Assembly (NCBI GenBank): GCA_020650975.1
Contig: JAIPMN010006624.1
Span: 1 to 27,781 of the forward strand
Length of the DNA stretch: 27,781 nt
Direction of reading: 5' to 3'
DNA from: Apostichopus californicus
Lineage: Eukaryota; Echinodermata; Holothuroidea; Aspidochirotida; Stichopodidae
Shown: positions 1 through 11,300 of the stretch, piece by piece
Numbering within the stretch: the first letter of the stretch is position 1
Layout: every line of letters begins with the position of its first letter
Notes under the pieces: model-generated
The model's input: the letters and a program-made list of their open reading frames with translations, nothing else
Databases searched by the model: none
Told to the model about the DNA's origin: nothing
Made by a program: the position numbers and the translations under genes

Positions 1-85
1 TTGTTCACATCGGTGAACGCACGAAGAACCGATTTCTGCTTTTTCCCGGAGAGTAAATAAGCTGACCCCTGAAACTTCTACATTT

Positions 86-375
86 GAGAATGCAAGGGGG
101 ATCAGCCTATGAACAAAAGAACACTATTCAATCACAAAAAGGTCATGATGATTGTTTAAAATTCACTGTGAGGGTTTTGTTCTGTACGTCCATATGTTAC
201 GCCAGTTTATGCAGAAGCGACCTCTGGTCACTTAATCCCACGAGGGTCCACAGCACAATCCTTGATCGCCCATGCAGGGTCACTACTTTCGCCAAAAGGG
301 AGACCACGATTGCTGGTACTGATCCTGACTAGGCTAGTGTCCCACACTAGGATCCTGATCCCCCCCTGCGTTCTC
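86..375. mobile_element. Short TIR element (MITE-like), family unknown
   Basis: GAGAATGCAAGGGGGATCAG at 86 is mirrored by the complement of GATCCTGATCCCCCCCTGCG plus TTCTC ending at 375, an imperfect terminal inverted repeat of about 23 bp around a 290-bp body. No clear target duplication is visible and no coding sequence is seen inside. Confidence 0.5.
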
Positions 376-1021
376 CACCGAGAACGAGGCTCGACCCTTT
401 GCAGCATATTTTAATTATAGCAGTACTGATATCCGGACATTCAAAGCGAAGATGAAGGATCGTCCTCTGGACTGGGTCAAGGATTGAATCTATTAGTTGT
501 GCAAAGAGAGGGAAATATTTTCATTTTAAAAATCATGGTATGACAAAATATTTAAGCTGCAAAAATTGCTGGAATTTTCTGCATATTTATATATCATCAA
601 AAAAACACATCCTTGTAGCATTTTGTATCGCGAAGTAGTGAAACACGTTACACGGCTACGTCCAAAACACGAATTACATGGAGCCACATAGACGAGCAGT
701 CCAAAATCTCAGCTTTTTTTTTTTTCAAAGCCAAAATAATCGATCACTTTTTTGTTAATTCGATACCTAATTGTCCAGTCCAATAGGGAATCTTTCGCGG
801 TGCCCTTTCTTTCAAATGACTCAGAGCGAAAGGTTTTTAATCGATGTGAAGAAAGAATTTGTACCTACGTTTGGCATCCGATCTCATCCGATCCATCCTC
901 ACACTCCTCCATCTGGTCGCACCTCCATATCAGAGGAATGCAGACGACAATACCAGATGAACACTCAAACTGTTCTTCCCCGCAACTTGATGGAACTATA
1001 AACAAAAGAACAATCAAAAGT

Positions 1022-1299
1022 ATGAAATGTTTCCCGAAAGAGGTATGAGGAGGGTATTGAAGAACTAAGCATGCATTGACTCTGGATGTGTGACCCCATT
1101 AATTCATGTTGGCTTCGGCTTTGAGTACAACCTTTCTGTATGCTGCTGTGTCTGACGCCAAATATAACCGAAATAGTAATTACCGACTTTGCAATTTGCA
1201 TGACAGTCACTGCCGACTTTGCAATCCGCTGTGCCCCCTCACAATTTTGCAAAGGTCGGTATAAAGAGTGACTCCATGGTGTTCCCTCTTGGGAAACCA
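1022..1299 (+). mobile_element. Repeat family B copy 1 (MITE-like)
   Basis: Shares with 23203-23470 (inverted) the ordered blocks GAAATGTTTCCC, GTTGGCTTCGGCTTTGAGT, TAGTAATTA, CCGACTTTGCAAT and CACAATTTTGCAAAGGTCGG. Possible ends are TTTCCCGAAAGAGG at 1029 and CCCTCTTGGGAAA at 1285-1297, which are inverted copies of each other. Non-coding. Confidence 0.6.
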
Positions 1300-1908
1300 A
1301 CAAGGAAGAGGGAATACACCAGACTTATCCAGCAACTTCAAGAAGAAAGAATTTTAACACGATACTTTGCGTTACTGATGTAATCATTGTCAGTAGTTAC
1401 GTATGAAACGGTTTAATTGTGATGTATGTTCTCGAACCTAGTCTATATTTTCTTTTATTTTTTACAATTGCAACTGGCTGGGTATGAGTGTGATGGAGAG
1501 GCTGGGAATTAAAATTTTCTGTCCATATATCAGTTGATTGCCAGTGTTTATAATTCCAGTGTAAACATTCAAGATAACATAATGTTATTTGTAGGCTTTC
1601 ATTAAAAGCATTTAAGGTTACATACAGAAAATAAAAGAAAACCCCCCCCCCCAAAAAAAAAACTTTCAAAGAGCATGGTACAATAATTAAAAGAACGTCT
1701 TTAATCTTTCCTTAATACTTTATGTGAAGCCTTTTAATTCTCAGAGTAATAGCATTTCCATACTTGTTTTGTATCATCTTAATTTTTACAGAAAGTCATT
1801 ACAAAATAGTCTTTAACTCAGCCATTTTTCCACTATATAAAATAAGAAGATAATATAAAGACTATTAATTCTTATATTTGTTATCAGAAATAATTTTCAA
1901 ATATGTCG

Positions 1909-2215
1909 TTAAAGGGTGTGAAGACTCGCGCAAAAAGAAACGTCTAATGCCGGTAATCTGACCTAGTTTCGAATGAGGTGCAACAGAAGTGTTAGACACC
2001 ACCATCGATCCCAGAAATCAATACCCACAGCACAGTGTACAAACGATACAGCGATGGACATCTCAGGTCCAGCTTAAGATAACAAGGTATCACGTTTCAT
2101 TACTGTCTGCATTTTGTAGCGACAAGAGAAAAACTTCACTTGCAAGCAACGGAAAGTTAACTTTTTTTTAAGAGTGCGGCACGCGCTGTTTGGGGCGAGT
2201 CTTCAATGCTTTTAA
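1909..2215 (+). mobile_element. TTAA-flanked MITE (piggyBac-like), family A copy 1
   Basis: TTAA at 1909-1912 and 2212-2215 bracket a body with inverted ends AGGGTGTGAAGACTCGCGC and AAGCATTGAAGACTCGCCCC (the latter as its complement). The TTAA target and short non-coding length suggest a piggyBac-type non-autonomous element. A second, longer copy is at 21469-21827. It sits just downstream of the EGF4 exon donor. Confidence 0.75.
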
Positions 2216-2225
2216 GGTGACTTAC

Positions 2226-2348
2226 CCTTGCATGTCCTGCCATCAGCTGCTAAGGTCAAATACTTTGGACAGGAACACTGGACTTCATCATGAATATTTA
2301 TGATGCAGAGATGGGAGCAACCTCCTCCATTATAACAAAGGTGACTTC
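2226..2348 (-). CDS. Lrp5/6: Lrp5/6 visible exon 17: EGF4
   Basis: 123 nt, phase 1 to 1, acceptor TTATTTATTAG, donor AAGG|GTAAGT. Encodes RSHLCYNGGGCSHLCIINIH, then VQCSCPKYLTLAADGRTC, six cysteines, matching LRP6 NGGCSHICLVKGDG and CSCPMHLVLL. This is the last recognised exon; the phase-1 exit leads to the LDLR-A repeats in the family, which are not seen in the remaining 2.2 kb. Part of this exon is copied in tandem at 2431-2602. Confidence 0.92.
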
Positions 2349-5300
2349 CTAATAAATAATGATGATAACAATTTGATTATGAATCCAAAGTATGTATATT
2401 CAAAAGATAGATCATTTAAATATGTAAATTAATACTTTGGACAGGAACACTGGACTTTATCATAAATATTTTTGATGCAGAAATGGGAGCAACCTCCTCC
2501 GTTATAACAAAGGTGACTTCCTATTAAATAACGATGATCATGATTTGATTATGAATCCTAAGTATGTATGTTCAAAAGATAGATCATTTAAATATGTAAA
2601 TTAAAAGGCTAGCTTACTAATGAATATGTAACAATTGGATGCTTCATAACAAATTATTATAAAACAGTTTATAATAACTAATTTAGAAAGGTTTCTGAAT
2701 TGGAATGGCACACAATCCTCCCAACAGTAACAGTGTTCGAAAAATGGACGGACAGTAATGTTGACCATAGTGTCCTTTCCACGATACTGTCCTATTAAAT
2801 ATAGGTTTGAAAGCCTTGGACCCTTGGTAAGGTATCAAAGATGTGAATAATAATATACAGGCCAGGTTAAGCTTATGTCTTTACCCAAGCAAAGATAACC
2901 TTGTTCAGTAGAGACCCCAAAGTGTTTGCCCCACTTTTCTAATATTCTGTCGCAAAAGAAATCACTAAACAATGTAAAATTACATGAGAAAAATGAAATA
3001 TAAGAAATGGAGTACCCCTAGATAAAAGCCCCCCCCCCCTTCCCCTTCCCTTACCAGCAAAGCATCATCTCTCCATTCTCCATCCATAGCATTGCAAAGT
3101 AATAGTGTTACTAGATAAAACTACTTGTGTCATAACCGATAATTGTACTCGTAACTATTGTAAAATACCGCCACCATTGAGACGGGGACAATATGGCAGC
3201 ACTCATGAAGACACGATATATAATCCAGTTCTATATACAACGCTGAAAAGTGACTCCTTGTAATCTTCATCCGAGTCAGAGCGTACTTAAACAACAAGAC
3301 ACTACTAACAAAGTAGACATTAATATACAGAAAGGAAATATCATTATTTTGTACATCCCATAATTAAAATGTATTCAAAATTTCATAACTGTCTTGTTTT
3401 GTTTAGATCAGAGAATATATGCAATAATGATGGTACAAAACTTTTTTTTTCTCTTTTTCTTCCATCTCTTTTATTGACTCATTTGACATTTATACAAATA
3501 GACATGATAATTTTGTAGGATTACAATACAACTCAATCAGTTATAAATAAATGTTATAAAACTTACTTTTAATATTCTCTGTCACTGCTTTCAGATCGGA
3601 TAGTCCGACCATATTTTCTCGAAAGGTGGTGACTTTGCCGCGTCCATAGATGTCCCTCGTCGCTATCAGGTTGCTGTCCTTGTCAATCCAGTAAAGGTCG
3701 TTCTTGTAGACGGTAATTCCTGACGCAGTGCCCATCATCTCATTCTCAACGGATGTTCCACAATGAAAATCTAAATGTTAACGGAAATTCTTATAAAAAA
3801 AGTTAACGAATAAACTGATCCGTTTTTTAAATTTTTTCAATATACCTGTATATATCAATAGATGATTTGGAATCTTTTGAACATAGCACTTTTGCCTTAA
3901 TCTAAACGTACGTGCTACACACAGGTCTGTATACTGTTGTACAGGGCTGTCGTGAACAATTAGTACGGGAAAATGCATTGGATGTTATAATAAATGATGG
4001 GACAGCATGTTTTATGCCTTGAACTAGTTGATGAAGAACAGGAATGTTTGTGCTATGAGCATGTCTGTGTGTGGCTGTACAGCCGTCATAGGTTAGTCTG
4101 CATATGGAATCTGTCTCTAATTGAATATACTACACTGTATATGATCAAATTCCATTGTATATAAATTGACTTGTGTCAGTCAGAGAGCAACGTATAAAGC
4201 ACAGTAACTTACTATCCATCATATGGGCAGGTCTGTGTCCAAACATGCAGCTTTCACGTATGTAAAATAATGGAATCTGAAGTTTGACTGTATTGCAATT
4301 GCACTGAATGTTATAAATAATCTATGTTAAAGGTTGACAGCTGTATATCATCCAGTGAGTATGGTGATGCAAACACAGTAACTTAATTACTATCTATGCG
4401 ATATGCACAGGTCCATATTCAACAGTGCAGCTTCAAGTAATTTTTTTACATGCATGAAAAGTACACTGACAAATTTACTCCAACTTGCTTTGAAGATTGT
4501 AAATGAATGCTATATACTATACAGCTCATGTCTCGTTACCATTCAGTGACTGACTGTACGATGATCATATACATGTCTGAATTACCTTGAACGAATCTCT
4601 TGGTAGGGCCACTGGTCTGCTTCCTCCACAGAGTCATGGACATTTCGGCACAGTTCATAATCTGCCCCTTGCGGAGATGTTCTAAATGATTTCAAGAAGA
4701 TAGAGCACCGATGAAATGAATTAGGGACGGTTATTACAAGTACAACCACTATCATACCGTACCCCTGTGCCCCCCTTCCCCCTCCCCCTCACCCCTCTCT
4801 CACCAACACATCAACTATTCCTCTCACCTTTCTTTAATTGAAATGAGATTGTTAAACTTTAAAACATAGAGACAAGCATAATTATATCTATCCTTATTCT
4901 GGGCAAAATGTTTAGCAGAACTGAAAGTTTCCTAACTCATTTTGTCCAAACGCAGGTAAGGAATTTCTGAAGTAACATTTTTCTTTTCATATACCTTCAG
5001 CATTACAGATTTCGATGCCATGTGTCAGGGTGTCCATCCAGAACATTCTGTGCGTTTCTTTATCCAGAGTATACGCTGTCGGGTGACGGAACAACCGGTA
5101 AATTATGCCGGTGTCTGTCATGTCCAAAGAGGAGCTCATTATCTTAGGCGACTTGGGTTTGCTGTCGGTCCAGTACAGACGACTAAATATTGGAAAATAA
5201 TAAATAAATAAAACAATAAATATGATCCTGTAATCTATGGTTTAAAACTATTGTGATAATCAAATAAAGGAAATACTGTTGACATTTATTCTCGTCTATC

Positions 5301-8300
5301 AAATGGTTAATAATTTTTTTTCATTTTCCCCAATATCATCATTGGGAGAGCCTTTCATGCTTACCCCTTTTCTGGAAGTAACCCTAGATACCTCGGCCTC
5401 TTGTCAGCTCCTTCAAAGAGAATGCTCGACACATTTCTGTGCTCCAATTTAGTAAAGCCGATTAAGTTATTCGTCTCGTCAGAAAAGATCAGAATACGGT
5501 TGTAGGGATCCACGATGATGTCGAAAGGATCGAACTCCGAAATACCGGGGAAATAATCCATGAATAATTCTGGCTGGAGAATGAGAGACAAGTAGAAACT
5601 GATCATACAGAATCATAACCATGGAAAACATGTATAAACTTCAGAGCAAAATTTTGAACATTAGTCTATCAAAAGCAAGCGGAAAAAAACGAGACAAATT
5701 CGGGTGCACTGTAATATCGCTACATCTATTTCACTTTCCAATATATTACTTTATAATACTTAATGCTTGAACTGGTTCTATAGCTCAAAGGCTAATAGGA
5801 TGATGATAAATTGGCTGATCTGTCCAGGCCTATATATCTTTCATGTTTTCACATTTAACTTGTTAATTAACAGAATTTTATTCTTGATATTTCATAAAGA
5901 AGAAAGAAAATAATATAAGGACATTTCAGTACGAGTCATGTTTCTTTAGCTATTCCAGTTGTCAAAATATTCACTTTTAAAGTATGTCATAATAATAATA
6001 ATAGTAATCATAATAATCAGCAGTTATGTTTACGACGCTTAAGCGATCACAAATGTAAGAGAAACCCGCAAGGGCTTGTGAATACCAACTTACACTTTTG
6101 GGTGGCTTTCAATTCAACACTTTAACTCAAAATTGGAATCTTCTCAATTTTAGAAAGTTTTTCAGATGGGAAAACCATAGATTGCTTGTAAATGAAAAAA
6201 CCCACCTTACTATGACCTGATTGCTAAGCCTCATTGCTTCAAATGCCACCACCTTTATCACTTGGCCACAGCACCAGTATTTTTAGTATTATATATATTT
6301 TATATATTGATATTACCTATCTGTAATGATCCTTTAAGGGTAAACTGGTGATGAGGCTGCAATAACAGTGAAAGCCTACATGTTGATATATAGCTAGTCA
6401 TTAATAAATAATAATAATAACAAAGAGTCATAATGCGCACATACCCACCCAGCAAAGGCATTGTTACAATCATGAATATCTAATAACCCAACCAAAAAAG
6501 GTTCTTTCATACTTCACTTAAATTAACAGAGCAACCCACTGGATGATATTCAACATATCTTTTGTATGGAAAACAAAATTATAATGCATTGTAAAGAAGT
6601 TATTAAGGCCATACAAATCTTGGAGTTTTTCTCTAGATTGGGGAGGGGGGAGGGGGGAGGGGGTTGGTTTCTCTTGTTTTCTAGTTTTGTGTTGCATCTA
6701 GAGTCTACCAAAAGAGACCGAAAGCTTAATTTCATTATTTCTACAAAACATATTCTTCCTTGACAAACCTTCGTTCCAAACTCGGGAGCTCTCTTTATCG
6801 CTTTAGTGTTTGCGTCGATCCAGTATATCATATGATCTACGGGATCAAAGTCCAGAGCTTTGACCACTTCCTGGGACGGCAGTCGGATGGGAAGCACGGT
6901 GTCCTGTCCTTCAGCCGAGTCGATGGGGATCCGGTGAAAAAAGTTATTGGCACTGACGATGAGATAGTTGGAAAATTCTGTAACAGGAAAAAAAATTGGG
7001 GGGGGGGAGGGAGAAAGAGAGAAAAATGTCATAAATAAATTGTGATTTAATATAATACTGAGCGATAAGTATCATAAAGTTGGTGTTAAATGGGAGTGGA
7101 AGAGCTGGAAATGAGGTATGTATGTGGTTCAATTAACCATAGGAAGATAAATATGGTGGGGGGTGGGAGAAGTGGGAGAAAGGAAAAAAATGTCAAATAT
7201 AAATTATGGTGATTTAATATAATTCTGAGAGATAAATGTTTTACAATTTGGTGACAATTAGCAGTGGAAGAGTTAGGCAAAGAGGTATGTATGTGGGTTA
7301 ACTTACCTGGTCCAGCCTGTGTGTGTGTATAAGTTGTAGGGAGAGGGGGGTGGGTAAGACAGATGGGGGAATATTATAAATGTTTTTAATATGTGAAATG
7401 ATATAAGACTTATCAAACACCTTGATGTGTATAGTAGCAGCCTTTTCCAAAAGTGTGGGGGGGGGGGGGGTGTGGGATGGCACTGTTAATTTATGAATAG
7501 GGACACTTCAAGTTTTTACGACAGTCCCCCAGGCTGGCTCTGCCACTCGTGGAAAGTATTGTTACAAAGGTGCATGACGAGAATTAGTCCATTAACTATA
7601 AGTTGCATTTTTCAGCTCTCGACCTCAAGTTACTTAAGCAACAAACAGACTGGTGAGTTTGGAAGAGTTGATTTGTTCACACCTTGCCATGTCTGCCTTG
7701 ATCTGATAGTGATTTGGCTACTAGCTGTGTGATGAGTTGCATAATAGAGGAATATAGGCAGCTCAACTAAGGTGCGAAAAGATGGGACTGATCACTCAGC
7801 TAACCAACTGGAAAAACCTGCTGTTCAGTACAAACGGCAGGTTTTTGGATGCAACCTATAGCTAATGGACACTTTCGCGGCATGTTTCGCAGCATGATTA
7901 CGTAGTTCTTACGAATTATTTCGCAAGCAGAAGTTGTAGTTGAGACCTACCTGAACAAGTCTTCTTGTCTTCGTTCAAGTATTTACTCAGAGGACACTGG
8001 CATACTCGGGTCAAGGTGCCTTCTTTCTCACCAGGCTTTACCAGGCAGAAGATCTCACAGCCTCCATTGTTGTTGGCACAAGGGTTGTGGTAAAGGACTA
8101 AAAGATAGCATAAACAAGAAAAATTTTATGAATGCCGGCCACAAACGTTTTCTTAAGGATGTCTTTAGGTACAAAATGTTAAGTTTGGTTTATTGCAAAC
8201 TGTTAAAAGACTCTGTTATCAGTCTAGGTTTTAAACTTATGGGTATCGATGTTCAACCTACTCTGCTCATTATCTGTGGAACCAGCTACCAGACCATATC

Positions 8301-11300
8301 TGATGTTGCACTAAACTTTCTCTAAGTTTAAGAATTACCTAGAGACTAATCTCTTTACTTGTTCATTTGATTGCGATGTTGTTTGTTTTTGCTAAGTGCC
8401 TATAGGCAAACTTTGCATTCTTGGTGAATGCAATATTTGCATTCAGAGTGAGGAAAGTTTTTTCATTTGAGAGCTCATTTAAATATTAACATTCATTTTT
8501 GCATTTTTGCAACTCATATAAATATTTTGGCGTAATTAAGGGCAAAATGAATGCAAAGCGATTGCAAAATGAATGCATTCAGATTTGTAGTCTTGAATTC
8601 AGAGTGAATGCAATGCTGAGTGCAAAGTGAAGGCAAAACGGATGCATTCGTGTCTCTATTATATATGTAGAGCAGCTATACTTCATGTTTCTGATTGGTG
8701 CTATATCAATACACTGTTTTATCATTATTATTATTGTATTGTTGTTGTTGCTGTTGTAACTCCTTCTATATATAATGTATTATGAAGTTCACATGCATCC
8801 CGAAATGCCTGCTTCCCTTTATCCGAATAGAATAATGTCAATTAAACAAGCTCTGGGTTACCTACGTAGAACCAAACAAAACCATTTAGAAACAACTAAA
8901 TAAAGCTATTTGAATACCCTACTGGCCAAGTCCATATACCAGGACTTTCACGGTATATATACGTTAATTTTAATTTGACAAAAAATCTTAATTCACTGCC
9001 AAATCTCACATGGTTGTAAAGACGGATGGTATATGGAAAATGTATATGAATACCATATCGGCCAAGTCCATATACCAGGACTTTCATGGTATGTACCTTA
9101 ATTTGAATTTGTATGATTAGAAAAATCTTAATTCACTGCCATATCTCACATGGTTGTAAAGCAGAGGAATATGGAATATATATATGAATACCATATTGGC
9201 CAAGTCCATATACCAGGACTTTCATGGTATGTACGTTAATTTTAATTTGCATGATTAGAAAAATCTTAATTAACTTCCAGATCTCACATGGTTGTAAATA
9301 CAGATGGAATATGGAAAATGTATATGAATACCACATTGGCCAAGTCCATATACCAGGACTTTCATGGTATGTACATTAATTTTAATTTGCATGATTAGAA
9401 AAATCTTAATTAACTGCCAGATCTCACATGGTTGTAATGACGGATGGAATATGGAATATATTTATGAATACCATATTGGTCAAGTCCATATACCAGGACT
9501 TTCACGGTATATATACGTTAATTTTAATTTGTATGATAAGAAAATCTTAATTCACTGCCAGATCTCACATGGTTGTAAAGACAGATGAAATACGGAATAC
9601 ATATATGAATACCATATTGGCCAAGTCCATATACCAGGACTTTCACGGAATATAGGTTAATTTGAATTTGTATGATAAGTAAATCTTAATTCACAGCCAG
9701 ATCTCACATGGTTGTAAAGACGGATGGTATATGGAAAATCCAGCCACGTCGTACTGGTTCTCCTTCAGTGTGGTGCGGTTCTGTCCGAATTGTTTGTCCA
9801 GAGACTCTATCATATTTCGTCTAGAATTTGCGAATAAGACGTTTCCTTCAAACACCGCAAGAGACAGTGGTCGCTTGAGTCTTTTCGCCAGTAATAGCCA
9901 TTTGTTTTTACCTACAGGAAGACATTTTTTATAACAAATGCTGGTTAATTTGACAATAAAAATTGTCTTCACTTAGAGGTATACACAATGAATAACGTAC
10001 GTCCACATGGAAGACGTCTTCACTTATAGAAAAGACATGATGGGTATTATCCTTGGAAATTATCACAAGAAAATATCAATAAAAAATATAAATTCTTCTT
10101 TTATACGCTCTCTCAAGACTCTCAAAACTGTTTAATTAATTGTTCACTGTTGCCCATTTTTGCTTGCATTTTTGTCTTGTACTATGTTTACTGTTTTTTG
10201 TTGTTTTGCTGTCACACTGTTTGTGTCACTGCGCCATGAGCGTCTTTTTTGACGGATACCGTCGCATTATAAATGTCCATTATTATTATTATTATTATTT
10301 TATAAATTTATGTCTTTGTGGCAACTACATATTGTATTAGACACTGTGCATATAACAAATGCTACTTAACTTTGTTGAGGTGAGAAATGTCTTCCCCTAT
10401 AGGAATGCACAGTTCATGATGCATGTAAATTGTCACAAGAAAGCCGAGATGTCTTCATGTACAAAAAGACATGTGCATGGGTAATATGCATAAAGTTGCA
10501 ACCCTTCCTGTCCAGCCCCTACAGGAAGGCATTGTGCATAACAAATTGAATTGTCTCAAACATATCAGATGGATACTTCATCACCCTTTACATTCATTGA
10601 AGAATCCTTGAAGTACACCCAAAAATTTCCAAATACGTGAAAAAGTTACAACCTTTTTTCCAAGTCTGTAATATCCATTTCTGTCATACATTTCTTGTAA
10701 GTTTGTATACCGACATACTGAAGAAATGTTAAATAACAAAATGAATGAATAATCATGTTTCATTCATTGACAAACTTTAGTTTCTGAGTATTTGGAGTGT
10801 CTCCTGGAATAAATAGATTAACTACCATTATTTATATAAAAGATTTCAAGGACTATTGGTACATGTTTCTCTGCAAACAGACTAAATTTACATTAAATAC
10901 CAAAGTGTTGGAACAAAAGATATTCCACTTAAGTATCGTCAATGAATCTAACTGGGAGGTCAGACAATTGTTTCTTAAGTTTAATTAGGTCCAGACAAGG
11001 CAGTATTGCTTTAAAATATTTTACCAGACATATCGCATGATTCGATTCTGTTTTCCTCAGGAACTACCCAGTATATACGTTGCTGGTCAGAGTCCACAGC
11101 TAGGTAACTGCTAGGACAGTTAATGGCCAGCATCATTCTTTCTGAACCGTCCAGAAGTGATCTCTCAATAGTCGGTATATTACCCCAATCTGTCCAAAAC
11201 AAATACCTGTTTTGAGAAAAGTATTTCCTTATCAATCCAATGCCTTCATTTTGTTTCATTTACAAGTAGCGAAAGAAGGAGGTTTTCAATTATCTGGTAT

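Larger units (their letters stand above)
1..2225. other. Region 3' of the EGF4 exon: no exon found
   Basis: Apart from the TIR element (86-375), family B copy 1 and the TTAA MITE, I see no LDLR-A cysteine pattern and no credible exon on either strand. It is most simply part of the intron leading to the LDLR-A exons. T-rich and C-rich runs are at 713-725 and 1642-1662. Confidence 0.6.

Noticed and set aside
8400-8660. Clustered GAATGCAA/TGCATTC motifs as a regulatory array
   Set aside because: They look like decayed, imperfect repeats within the LINE-like remnant and have no regular spacing.
8896-9588. Open frames MKVLVYGLGRYGIHIHF and relatives as a small repeated peptide gene
   Set aside because: They are frames through the 140-bp tandem array, with several near-identical copies and no start context or domain.
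8911-9740. CRISPR-like array
   Set aside because: The whole ~140-bp unit is repeated with drift throughout; there are no short repeats with unique spacers, and the setting is an animal intron.
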